Assembly: GCF_002575655.3 (NCBI RefSeq)
Contig: NC_053037.3
Location: forward strand, 569,572,880 to 569,636,879
Length of the DNA: 64,000 bases
Direction: 5' to 3'
Source: Aegilops tauschii subsp. strangulata
Taxonomy: Eukaryota > Streptophyta > Magnoliopsida > Poales > Poaceae
Positions 54,800-64,000 of the stretch are shown piece by piece. The notes beneath the pieces are model-generated. The model had not been told where the DNA came from, ran no database searches, and worked only from the letters and a program-made list of their open reading frames with translations. The stretch's first letter is position 1. Each line of letters opens with the position of its first letter. The position numbers and the translations under genes were made by a program.

Positions 54800-55440
54800 G
54801 ACGACATCAATAGTCGACTGTCAACTTTGGTAGCCTGCGGAATTACATTATGTTGGGTACTTGGTGGCGATGGGATCATGGGATAGGTACTCTATTTTAT
54901 TCATTCATGCGTTGAAGACGAGAGTTTGCTGAAGTTTGCAGTGACGGAGATGCTGATGCCAAAGGTAATGTCGCCGGTTCTCGTTGTCTTGCTCAAGTCT
55001 GTTGTCCAACTGCCTGCATGTCTTGGTTTGTACTGTAAACACTCTCTGACATGACGTCTGAAATCCTTTTCAATCCATAAAGCCTAAGCATCAATAGTCA
55101 TGACCAAAGTTCTAAGGGGCGTGGTATGAAGACAGGCCGGGTCGCGAGCCTTCAGATCTGGCATCATCGAGCGGCTGAGCGTTGCCCTCCCATGTTGCAA
55201 CAGAGGTCATATTGCAGTAAAGCTCATGTTGCAGAAGCCTTTTTTTTGCAACAGAGCCCGTGGCGTGAAGGAGACATGCAGGCGGCTGTAGGAGGTTGCG
55301 GTGGTGGCGGCCATGGCCGCTCATGGTCGAGGCGGGCAAGGGTGTTGGATCGCCAGGCTGAGGACGACGGAGACAGGAGGCGTAGGGGCATGCTCTGCTC
55401 GTCTCTGGTTACAAGATCCACAGGTGACATCGGGCTAGCA
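54800..55440. other. Intergenic between the GST and RING relic
   Basis: No coding signal. Sequence is of moderate GC with no element ends recognised. Confidence 0.5.
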
Positions 55441-56205
55441 ACGGGCGAATCTGAGAAGCACTGCAAATATCACAAGGTTGGGCACGTTGACGTGAGGTGG
55501 AACCACGACAAGATGAATGGTTTGTGGAAAGAATGGGAGTACGGCAGCCTGACGGTCTCCTCCTCCTCTTCGGTCCCCTCCCCCGGCAAAGAGACGGCGC
55601 ACATATCACCTGGCTCATGGCGGCGCTTTTGGCAAGAGTCAAACACCCGGCAGCCTAGGTCTCTTTCTCTCTGTAAGCAAAGACTGATGCCTTGGGCTCG
55701 TTGTAGTTCAACTTGATCGAGAGGATGAGCTTGATGTACTACGTGAAGCCTATCTGAGCAACGCCCATCATGCTGTGGAAAACGATGTGCGGCCAGCTTT
55801 TCGGGCAGAAACACCTCTACTTGCCAGTGGTGAGGTCATACTCACAGGTGACTGGGGCCTCATCGAGGGCCGCGTCGATGAGCTCGCGGAATGTCTCACG
55901 GCTTCGTTAGATGGCGGCAAGGTTGGCGACCTCAACCCGGTACGGTCGAGCCCTCGGATGAAGAGAGGAGCAAGATCCATCATGTCGCCGCTATCGACCC
56001 GAATCATGATGTGTGCAGGTACTCGTGAGACATGAGCACGCTGTCGTTGATGTGAATGAAGCACGGGTGGCCACTCGTCCTGGCATCCATCCTTGTGCTG
56101 GTCTGGGCGTAGTCATGGATGTGGGCGTCTATCACCGCTATGGCCACTATGATGGAGGAGAAGAAGTTGATGTCATGGAACTCGTCTGTTCCACGATCGA
56201 TTGTG
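55440..56205 (-). pseudogene. Decayed RING-H2 family copy
   Basis: Read on the minus strand, fragments match the family in order: HIHDY...SGHPCFIHINDSVLMSHEY (near 56110-56030, matching VHDKPHDHPCSVRLHGHLIL), then CAVSLPGEGTEEEEETVRLP, YSHSFHKPFILSWFHLTSTC and PTL near 55590-55470. The first cysteine pair is changed (CAVS) and the LPCSH cysteine is now Tyr, so the RING cannot fold normally. Several frameshifts and stops are present. It is an older copy than those at 57 and 61 kb. Confidence 0.75.
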
Positions 56206-56552
56206 GTTGATGAAATACGTGATCACTGTCGTGAATGAAGAATAGTGGGCAGAGATAGTCTTAAGTTAGTAGTTCCCGAGGGTGTTGCTTGCGGATTGGG
56301 TCTAGGGGCAGCCTCCATGCGCCATCCAGACCAACACTCTATAAATTTATTTGCTCTCTATCTTAATATATATATACAAACAGATCTTCTACCTGTTCTC
56401 GAAGAAAAACCCGACAATGCTAGTCTCTTCCCGCAACTTCCATGGCTATGCCTGGAACTCCACCTCCCCAGAAACAACCGAAACAAAAAAGACCCGAACA
56501 AGGCAACAGGAGTTGTTCAATCCTGCAGTGCTTCATCGGGCACCTCGTCAGT

Positions 56553-56586
56553 GCCCCCCCCCCCCCCCCCCCCCCCAAAAAAAAAC
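56553..56586. repeat. Poly-C/poly-A tract
   Basis: About 22 consecutive C followed by nine A. It lies just left of the duplicated block that starts near 56590-56635. Confidence 0.9.
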
Positions 56587-56893
56587 ATTGGTAAGACCTC
56601 CATGGACATGAGGCGCACATGGCCTTGCGTGGGAGGTCACCTCGGACCTCTTCGAGGTATAGTTCATCGGCCCAGTGCACGCATGCCCGCAAGTTGCCTT
56701 GAGATTCCGGATCCATGTAAACTTTTCACTTGGATAATCAATCAAGATTTCTTTTTGGTCCATACGTTTACATATACTATGCTATTTGACTGCATTTATG
56801 CTTGCATTTTAGGTCATGAACCAAACACCTTCATTCCTCCCGTCGATTGTGTTTACATATAAATACATTACCATGTGTTTTTTTTCTATACTA

Positions 56894-57051
56894 CTTCCTC
56901 GATTTCTAAGTATAAGTCTTATTAAAGATTTCAATACGGATTATATATAGGTGTATATAGACAAATTTTGAAGTATAGGTTCACTCATTTTGCTCTGTAT
57001 GTAGTCTGCATTGGAATCCCTAAAAAGGCATATATTTAGAAATGAAAGGAG
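56894..57051. mobile_element. Stowaway MITE inside duplication copy A
   Basis: CTTCCTCGATTTCTAAGTAT at the left and ATATTTAGAAATGAAAGGAG at the right are inverted repeats, flanked by TA (56892-56893 and 57052-57053). The internal GTGTATATAGACAAATTTTG ... TTTTGCTCTGTATGTAGTC resembles the element at 908-1067 but is more diverged. Confidence 0.88.
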
Positions 57052-57352
57052 TACTTTTTACTGGGATGTTTATTTCCTACTATACTATCGGAAGTGATAG
57101 TATAGTGTGTCTATAGTTCTATACACGGTGAAGGAAAGGATAGGCGTGTTCAAAAAAAGGAAAGAATAGGCCCACTTTAGCTCGAGGTCGTGAGGAGAAG
57201 CGTTTCCTGCCTGATCTAGAATTCGATTCCTACTCAGCCCAATGCCCGCGCATTCATAAGCGTAGCCGCGCACGCAGTTCGGCTGTCAATTGTTTCCCGT
57301 CCGCCTGTTCTTTCTTCCATCAGCGTAGGACTCTACCGACACGGCGCCGGCC

Positions 57353-58120
57353 ATGGCAGCGCCAGCAGAACTGCCACCATGGCCGCACGCGGCGGCGGCG
57401 ACGGAGACCCGCAGCCGTTTCCAAGGGCAAGGGACCATCCACTTCCGGAGCAAGCCACGCGACCGCCCGTGCTTCTTGCGCCTCCACGGCGACCTGATCC
57501 TGACCCAGGGGTCGCGCGGGATCGGACCACGGGGCGGGTTGGCGTGCGACAGCGATCAAGTCGTCAGGGCGCTCGACCAGCGGGCCAGGTTCTTCGACCC
57601 CAGCATGTTCAAGTTCATGGGGGTCTGCAGCAGATTCATCCACGTTATGCTCGCCGAGGCGCTGGCGACCAGCGAGTACGGCAGCTGGGAGGATTCACTC
57701 CGTACGCCGGCCCTTAACATAGCCATGGGGATCCTCAGGTACGTACGTGAGAAAGACAAGACCTTAGGCGACTCGGGATACGACATAGACGTCGAGATGC
57801 CTCAGTTACATGTGAGTTTGGTGCAAAAGGAGGCCGCCGCGGTAACCGGGGCTGCCGGAGTCACCGCACGTGGCCGGAAGCGAAAGCGCCGCCATGAGCC
57901 CCGCGAGCTGTGCGGCGTCTGTTTGCTGGACTTGGAGATCCAAGACGGGATGTTGGGCTGGAAGCTTGAAGACGGGAAGACCAGGCTGCCATGCTCCCAT
58001 GCCTTCCATAGCCAGTGCATTGTGCCTTGGTTCTTCGAGGCCACGACTTGCCCCACTTGCCGGCATGACATTATGGAATGCTTCAGCTTTGAGAGATCGG
58101 TATGTTCCGACGACTCATAA
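57353..58120 (+). CDS. RING-H2 finger protein, 255 aa, C-terminally shortened
   Basis: A full open frame from the ATG in GGCCATGGCAGC. N-terminal family domain at about 11-160 (PHAAAATET, RPCFLRLHGDLILTQGSR, LNIAMGILRYVRE), basic GRKRKRRH at 174-181, and RING-H2 ligands C187, C190, C214, H216, H219, C222, C233 and C236, all present. The loop between the second and third ligands is longer than in the 38-kb gene. It ends soon after CFSFERSV: where the 61-kb copy reads on into an acidic tail, one missing base makes GACTCATAA a stop. It therefore lacks the acidic C-terminus of its relatives. Predicted E3 ligase. The TATA box seen in the other copies is degraded here. Confidence 0.82.
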   Translation: MAAPAELPPWPHAAAATETRSRFQGQGTIHFRSKPRDRPCFLRLHGDLILTQGSRGIGPRGGLACDSDQVVRALDQRARFFDPSMFKFMGVCSRFIHVMLAEALATSEYGSWEDSLRTPALNIAMGILRYVREKDKTLGDSGYDIDVEMPQLHVSLVQKEAAAVTGAAGVTARGRKRKRRHEPRELCGVCLLDLEIQDGMLGWKLEDGKTRLPCSHAFHSQCIVPWFFEATTCPTCRHDIMECFSFERSVCSDDS

Positions 58121-58549
58121 ATCTCAAAGCAGATGACGATGGGCAGTTTCTAGATGAAGTAGCCCATCGATGATGAACAGTTCCAACTTCCAAGATGAAG
58201 TAGCCCAAGATAGTGATGAACAATCCACAGGTTCTGAAGGCGCAGGAACCCAGATATATGTAAGCCTAATATGAGCAGAGCACATCATGAGTTGAATTTG
58301 AGCGGATGAATTTTATGCCGCGCTGCCCGAGGACTTCCATTTTGTCTCATACATGTAACACATTTCATTTTGGAATTCATTTTTTTAAGAGAACGCAACA
58401 TATTTACACTATTCATGAGATGAATTTGAGCGGATGAATTTTATAAGCTTAGGACTTAGGAGGTTGAGAAAACTTGAAGCCTATAAGAAATGGAAGGGGA
58501 TCATCCAAAGATTGCACTTTTTGTATGTGAATTGGAAGTGGCAAGTGGC

Positions 58550-59125
58550 CTGGCTCATTAGCTTCTCTCTATGTTTTCCCCATGACGCCTTACTTATTTT
58601 CCGGAAGATGTTTATGGAACTGACAAAAGATCTCATCTGACAACTTTCCCAAAAAGTGTGTGAACACGCCCGTAAAAATGGTTTTACCGGAAGTTTTTTA
58701 CCGAAGTTGTTCGAGATGCTCTTACTAGTAGTAATAGTAGTAATCGTCGGTATACAAGATTTGCAAAAAAAAAAAATCATCTCTATACATGCAATTTAAT
58801 CAAGTGCAACTTGCCTGTTAGGATTTAATTAATGTTGTAATTAAGAAGATAATCCTCTCTGTGTTACTGCACTTGCGTTGCCAATCTGACAGGAGTCACG
58901 ACGGTTTCCTTGCTCTGCATCGAGTGGACGCGACCCTTCACTTGTAGCGTGTTTGGTTACCTGCATCTATTTAGGCACTTTGCATATTTGTCCCAGTTGG
59001 GCCTGGTTGAGGAAATGCAAGCAAAAAACCAACATATGTGTGTTGGTTAGTTACCCGCATCCCCTCTAGTCTGCATGCGCTGCAACGGAAGGCAGGTTGT
59101 TTGATTGCAGATTTATTTCGGAGGA
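58550..59125. other. Intergenic, no gene
   Basis: Short TAG/TAA-rich microsatellite near 58725-58742 (GTAGTAATAGTAGTAAT). Near 58950, GTGTTTGGTTACCTGCAT resembles the segment at 63370 (CGTTTAGTTACCTGC), so both may be ends of one repeat family. Confidence 0.4.
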
Positions 59126-59129
59126 AACA

Positions 59130-60290
59130 CAAGTCACTTTGGCATTTATTGATGTTGTGTTTACAACATACCTATTTGAATTTCTTCGTGCTAACGGAAT
59201 GCCGTGTATCTGTTGGAGGCCTACCTCATATTTATTGTAATTACATACAATATATAACTTTCCCGTACTTTTTAGAGTCCTATCGGTCAGAGGCCTACTA
59301 ACATTACTCCATGTGACACTTGTAGTCACTTTGCATTTATTGATATCGTGTTTACAATATAACTGTCAAATTTTTCACGCGCTTATAAGAAACCTTGTAC
59401 CTATCAGATGCCTACTTCATATTTATAGAAATACAACATATACATGTTTACTTTCTCCCGCGCTTTTTTAGAGGCCTACTCACATTACTCCGTGTAACAT
59501 TTGAAGTTTTGCATTTACTGAAATTGTGTTTACAGTATATCCGTCTAAAGTTTCATGCGCTTTCTAGGGCCCTACTCACAGTACTTCATCTGACACTTGG
59601 AGTCACTTTGCATTTATTGATGTTGTATTTACAGTATATCTGCTTAAAAAATTTCCTACAAAAAAATATCTGTTTAAATTTTCACATGCTTATAAGAGGC
59701 CTAGCATCCATTGGATGCCTACTTCATATTTATTGAATACGTACAACATACATATGTTTAATTTTCCCCATGCTTTTTAGAGGCCTCCTATCCGTTAGAG
59801 GCCTACTGACATTACTCCATGTGACACTTGAAGTCACTTTGCATTTATTGATATTGTGTTTACAGTATATCCGCCCAAATATTCACGTGCTTATAAGAGC
59901 ATCTGCAATAGTCTATATGATAGATTCGTTGGTATAAGGATCACGTCAGCAGTTATCGGCGTTTCATACAAGTTCCCCAATGAATCGTATGTCTGATGGG
60001 AACCACACACATTAAATCAATAAACAAACCTGATGACTAACACCCAAGAGAAGGAAATTGGGGAGGCAGCTGCCGCAGCTCTCATCAGGTCAGTCAGGGC
60101 CCACAGAAATGACTGTAATTACCTCGGCGCTTGTGGATAGAACGTTGGTTCAGAATCATACGATCTCATTCTCTCTCTTCTAAGAAGCCTCGTGTCCATC
60201 AGATACCTACTTCATATTTATTGAAATTATAGACAACATATACCTGTTTAATTTTTCCCGCGCCTTTTTGAGGCCACACATTTCTTCACA
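59130..60290. repeat. Tandem array, unit about 190-225 bp
   Basis: AGTCACTTTGCATTTATTGA followed by TNTTGTGTTTACARTATAYC recurs near 59130, 59325, 59508, 59610 and 59833. CTTATAAGAGGCCTAGCATC, GATGCCTACTTCATATTTAT and TTTTTAGAGGCCTACTNACA blocks lie between. The array resumes after an insertion (59897-60180). No coding value. Confidence 0.85.
59897..60180. mobile_element. 284-bp insertion in the tandem array, TAA-flanked
   Basis: The array reads CTTATAA, is interrupted by GAGCATCTGCAATAGTC ... TCTCTCTCTTC, and resumes TAAGAAGCCTCGTGTCC. TAA is present on both sides (59894-59896 and 60181-60183), as for Tourist/Harbinger elements. The GAGCATCTGC start is common in grass transposons. The inverted-repeat match is weak; superfamily tentative. 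Confidence 0.55.
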
Positions 60291-60675
60291 TTTTTAACTC
60301 AATGAATGGTTTGCTTTAACTAGTTACCTCCACGTAAAATCTTTGCTATTTCTGTGTCAGCTTGGATGTACGATGGCCCTTCATTGATCAATAAATGGGC
60401 AAAATGCAAAGAAAAGATTCTTTCAAGACACATAAATGGAGGGCTTTAAAGTTAAGTAAATTGACTAGTAATTGGGTCAAGAAATATCATCTACATGTAC
60501 TTAATTAGTCACACCTACCTATGCATAATGGTGAAATTAAGTTGCACTCCGTTCACAAAAACCACCCAAAGGCTGAAAGACACACACTCCTACTGCAATT
60601 AAAAAAAAAGCAACTCTTAATGAATCACCCAGCATGTTTAAATCTTCCCTTCTTCCTCCCTCCCTCATTTCTCTC

Positions 60676-60678
<3 letters not shown>

Positions 60679-60724
<46 letters not shown>
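60679..60724. repeat. (CT)n microsatellite
   Basis: About 22 CT units at the left edge of duplication copy B. Confidence 0.97.
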
Positions 60725-60730
<6 letters not shown>

Positions 60731-61136
60731 CAGCGGCGGCAGCGGGCCACCTTAGACGCGAATGACAAGGCAAGCGTAGCCTAGCCTGGGAGGTCACCCC
60801 GGACCTCTTCGAGGTCTAGTTCATCGGCCCGGTGCTCGCATGCCCACATGTTACCTTGAGATTGTGGATCTAGGTAAACATTTCATTAGGGTAATCAAGA
60901 GTTCGTGTTTGGTCGATACGCGTTTACATATTACTATGCTATTTGACTGCATTTATGCTTGCATTTTCGGTCATGAACCAAACACCTTCCCAGTGTCCAT
61001 TGTGTTTTTACCATGTATTTTTACTATTTGTGAAAAATAATATATTACTTTAAAAAAAATCCGAAGTGATACACGGTGAAGCGTTCCCTGCCTGATGTCG
61101 AATTCGATTCCTAGTCCGACAATGCCCGTGCGTTCA

Positions 61137-61144
61137 TATATAAA
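61137..61144 (+). promoter_or_regulatory. TATA box of the 61-kb RING copy
   Basis: GTTCATATATAAACG gives a canonical TATATAAA. The aligned site in copy A (57251-57262) reads ATTCATAAGCG, with the TATA core missing. Confidence 0.6.
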
Positions 61145-61229
61145 CGTAGCCGCGCACGCAGGTCGGCCCTCGATTGTTTCCCGTCCGCCGGTCCGCTTGT
61201 TCTTTCTTTGATCAGCCGACCATAGAGGA

Positions 61230-62085
61230 CTCTACCGACACGGCGGCAGCGACGGAGACCCGCAGCCGTTTCCAAGGGGAAGGGACCATCCACTTCCGGC
61301 ACAAACCACGCGACCGCTCGTGCTTCTTGCGCATCCACGGCGACCTGATCCTGACGCAGGGGTCGCCGATCAAGTCGTCAGGGAGCTCCTCCGGGTCAAG
61401 TTCTTCGATCCGAGCATCTTCAAGTTCATGCGGTCCAGCAGCGGACTCATCCACCAGATGCTCACTGAGGCGCTGGCGACCAGCGAGTACTTCAGCTGGA
61501 TGGATTCACTCCGTACGCCTGCCCTCAACATTGCCATGGGGATCGTTAGGTACGTACGTGAGATGGACGAGATCTTAGTCGATTTGAGCTGCGACATAGA
61601 CATCGAGATGCCCCAGTTACACGTGTGTTTGGTGCACAAGGAGGCCGCCGGCGACTGAGGCTGCCGGAGTCACCGCACGTGGCCGGAAGCGAAAGCGCCG
61701 CGGTGAGCCCCGCGAGGTGTGTGCCATCTGTTTGCCGGACTTGGAGATCGAAGACGGATTGTTGGGCTGGAAGACCACGACGTGCCCCACGATTGTTGGG
61801 CTTGACGACCAGGAGACCATCAGCAGGCTGCCATGCTCGCATGCCTTCCATAGCCGGTGCATCATGCCGTGGTTCCACAAGGCCACGACGTGCCCCAATT
61901 GCCAGCATGACATTATGGAATGCTTCAGCTTTGAGACATCGGTATCTTCCCACGACTTCATACGTCTCAAAGCAGATGATGGGCAGTTCCTAGATGACAT
62001 ACCCGAAGATGAACAGTTCCAAGATGAAGTAGCCCAACACATTGGACAATCGACAAATTCTGAAGTGGAAGATGTAGAATTCTAA
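61230..62085 (+). pseudogene. RING-H2 family copy, start codon lost and frameshifted
   Basis: Compared with 57353-58120, a deletion of about 50 bp near 61244 removes the start codon and first residues. A second deletion of about 45 bp near 61365 shifts the frame inside the N-terminal domain. A further small indel near 61655 creates a stop (GGCGACTGA). The second half is open from 61717 to 62085 and encodes a complete RING (CAIC ... LPCSHAFHSRC ... CPNC) plus the acidic tail (FLDDIPEDEQFQDEVAQ). An extra TTTCPTIVGLDDQE segment sits in the RING loop. An N-terminally truncated RING protein of 122 aa could in principle be translated. Confidence 0.82.
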
Positions 62086-62096
62086 CGTTACTTTAG

Positions 62097-62391
62097 TGTT
62101 TTTTTTATTCAACAAATTTGGTGTTGCTAAATGTGCATACCACACACATGGCTCCGCCACGACACGAGCTGGGTCAAGCAGGTCGTGCGTCGTGGGGTGT
62201 GCTTCCAGTGGCGAAGCTGCCCAAAAAATCTTGGGCGGGCTGGATAGTGCAAACAGTACTATCAAATTAAAAATAAATGCATTATTGTTGGATAAACTCC
62301 ATGTAAAACTCCTTTTTGCTCCAGCCCAGGGCGGGCCATGGCCCTTTCAGCCTTGTCGTAGCTCCGCCGGTGTGTGCTTCCATTCGGGCAC
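62097..62391 (-). mobile_element. Retroposed segment with 13-bp duplication and A-rich end
   Basis: AACGTTACTTTAG at 62084-62096 is repeated at 62392-62404. The segment between is absent from duplication copy A. Read on the minus strand it ends AATAAAAAAAACA next to the duplication, like a poly(A) tail, so it looks like a small reverse-transcribed (SINE/LINE-machinery) insertion. The source gene is not identified. A hAT MITE is nested inside. Confidence 0.65.
62206..62372. mobile_element. hAT-type MITE, 167 bp
   Basis: The left end CAGTGGCGAAGCTGC and the inverse of the right end CACCGGCGGAGCTACG are inverted repeats. TGTGCTTC flanks both sides exactly (62198-62205 and 62373-62380), an 8-bp duplication typical of hAT. 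Non-coding. Confidence 0.85.
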
Positions 62392-62639
62392 AACGTTACT
62401 TTAGTTGACGCTCGGCAGTATGTAAATCATGTAGGCTAGTGGCGCAGGCACCCACATATAAGCCTATAATTGATATGAGCAGAGCACATCATGAGATTTT
62501 ATGCCGCCGCCAGAGAACTTCCATTTTAACTCATACATGTGGCACTCAACCAGGAGGTTGAGAAAACTTGAAGCCTATATGGCTATATGAAGTGTAAGGA
62601 GATCATCCAAAGATTGCACCTTTTCTGTTGGAATTCATG

Positions 62640-63662
62640 CATTTCATATCCATGCGTTTCAAGAAAACGCAATGTGATCTCTATTCTTTTCCATTACCAG
62701 GATGTAGGGCATCAATCGAAGAATTTACACCAACGTGTTGTATATTTTTTTCATTACCAAGTTGTAGGACATCAATCGAAGAATTTACACTAGCTAGCAA
62801 TATCCCTAGCGAGATTGGACCGCAGACTTTGGCACTTGAGCTAAAATGCTTGCGATGTGTGAAAAAATTCAAAAAGTGGGTTTACAAATTGCAATTTTTT
62901 TCAAAATAGTTCCAAGTACACATGGTAGCATGTATACACTCTTTGTAGTTGCATTGGGGGGAAAACATGTCCGCCGGCATTATGTGCCGAGATAAAAGAC
63001 GTCTGTGAAACTTTCCGGATGTAGGGAAGTTCCAGGGGCAGAGACAAGATCCAGGCCCTAGGGTTGGGCCTGAGACGTGATGTCCTATCCACCATTGATT
63101 GTAGTGATTACTATTGTAGCTGAAGGCGGCCCATGGTGGTCCGGTGCCTATCGCCAGCCTGGCTCTGCCACTGAGGAGTTTCACGTTGGCTCAGTGTTTT
63201 AGTATGCGAAGGGGTGTGGAAGAGGAAATGGGAAAGCACATCTCACATGGCAAAAGAGTTCATTTTTCGGGCTAATCAAGGTGGAGATGCAAATGCAGTG
63301 CCCACCCATCCATGGTAAAACCACATTCCACACCCAAGCACACACATTCAATGTAGCTAACCTAGGACACGTTTAGTTACCTGCTCTTTTTTGCCCCATT
63401 GCATGTGTGTCTCAGATGGGCCTGTCTCGGGTAAAACAGGCCTCGAGTCGATCCCCTCCCTCGCCGAAATCCCTCGCGAACCTGGCCTAATCTCCACCCA
63501 CGCCTCGGCTGGATGGAGGCAGACCGCACACGTCTCTTCTATGCGCCTGCATCGGTACTCGATGAAACCGACGGCTCCTCTCTGGGCTCGCAACAGTGTT
63601 TTTTTACTGACTCCTCGCATCGGCAGCTTTTTTAGCAAAATTAGCTAGGGTTTCTTGACTGG
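62640..63662. other. Intergenic, small duplications only
   Basis: ATCAATCGAAGAATTTACAC occurs twice (about 62711 and 62770), with GTAGGGCATCAATCG / GTAGGACATCAATCG just before, a local tandem duplication. No gene accepted. From 63370 the sequence may be another repeat end. Confidence 0.45.
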
Positions 63663-63663
63663 T

Positions 63664-64000
63664 AAGAGCATGTCTAACAGAGCCCTCAAACTGGTCAAAC
63701 CCTCAAAATAACCGCCAGTTTGAGGGTTGAGCTGAAAAAAGGGCGCAGATCAGAACCCTCAAATCTTTAAACCCTCAAATTTTTTTCCAGGCCGAACCCT
63801 CAAGTTCGAGGCCAACCTACAGCAGTGAGGGTTTGTGCCAATTTCTCAGGCCGAACCCTCACTCGGTCAACGTCCGTGCGGGAGGGAAATTTCCCCCACC
63901 TTCCTCCCTCCTCCTCCACCTGACCTCGCCCCGCAGGCGCCGGCATCGCCGATACGGCCGCCACCGCCGCCGCCACGCCGCGTCACCACCGCCCCACCGC
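63664..64000 (+). other. Edge: repeat or gene leader running off the window
   Basis: Starts AAGAGCATGTCTAACAGAGC, a GAGCAT-type start seen at many grass transposon ends. It then has repeated ACCCTCAAA / TTTGAGGGTT motifs in both orientations, and turns strongly GC-rich with GCCGCC repeats from 63900. It could be a transposon end, a gene promoter and leader, or both; the window ends before any start codon. Confidence 0.35.

Larger units (their letters stand above)
56590..58540 (+). repeat. Segmental duplication, copy A
   Basis: Collinear with 60725-62640: GGAGGTCACCTCGGACCTCT, ATGCTATTTGACTGCATTTA, GGTCATGAACCAAACACCTT, the RING gene, ATGAGCAGAGCACATCATGA and AGGAGGTTGAGAAAACTTGA. Copy A contains the Stowaway MITE at 56894-57051, absent from B. 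Confidence 0.9.
60725..62640 (+). repeat. Segmental duplication, copy B
   Basis: Partner of 56590-58540, in the same orientation, about 4.15 kb away. It lacks the Stowaway MITE, and carries instead a retroposed segment with a nested MITE at 62097-62391. Confidence 0.9.

Noticed and set aside
56245..56862. 205-codon plus-strand ORF
   Set aside because: It reads through a poly-C tract and duplicated intergenic sequence; no domain.

Overview
This window is nuclear DNA of a large-genome grass, most likely a Triticeae species (wheat, Aegilops or a close relative). The basis is the repeat content: Stowaway MITEs with TA duplications, a 12.9-kb CACTA element with 'gtcccggttsgtg' subterminal repeats, a long-TIR Mutator-like element (MULE) and a TG...CA solo LTR. 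Genes are interrupted by introns and sparse. I see no bacterial or organellar signature. No database search was possible, so family names rest on protein motifs and on element ends with their target-site duplications (TSDs).

Layout. 0-6.4 kb: tandem repeats (a 248-bp unit at the left edge, a GA-rich array at 4.3-5.1 kb), a dispersed 0.5-kb duplication, one Stowaway MITE and a proline/alanine-rich ORF at 2.5 kb. 6.5-9.3 kb: interleaved gene fragments on both strands, including a duplicated exon. 10.8-18.8 kb: a seven-exon gene (587 codons by my splice model, all splice phases compatible) whose first intron holds a 2.9-kb solo LTR. 19.0-21.5 kb: a probable non-autonomous CACTA element abutting a decayed hAT transposase. 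23.3-36.2 kb: a structurally complete CACTA element (TSD TCT). It carries an intact small coiled-coil/transmembrane ORF, a broken TNP2 transposase, a second promoter-like subterminal block and a broken ORF2 ending in a Ulp1-like protease domain.

37.4-37.8 kb is a hairpin MITE. 38.3-39.3 kb is an intact single-exon RING-H2 gene. 40.16-48.24 kb is a complete MULE (9-bp TSD, about 250-bp TIRs) with an uninterrupted 868-aa MURA-type transposase and, convergent to it, an eight-exon plant-mobile-domain gene with a full reading frame. A dense palindromic motif array lies between their 3' ends. 49.3-53.6 kb is a second terminal-inverted-repeat element, non-coding and filled with short palindromic repeats.

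53.9-62.6 kb is a small gene island: a frameshifted tau-class glutathione S-transferase, then three further members of the RING-H2 family. One is a decayed copy; one has an intact ORF but a shortened C-terminus and no TATA box; one lost its start codon and is frameshifted but keeps a good TATA box. The last two lie in a roughly 2-kb segmental duplication, and later insertions (a Stowaway MITE in one copy; a retroposed fragment carrying a nested hAT MITE in the other) order the events. The right edge enters another repeat or a GC-rich gene leader.

Best candidates for something new: the MULE with its co-resident plant-mobile-domain gene and its reading-frame-shifted repeat insertion inside the transposase; the conserved-looking membrane ORF in the CACTA element; and the RING-H2 family with a shared N-terminal domain that I cannot name.
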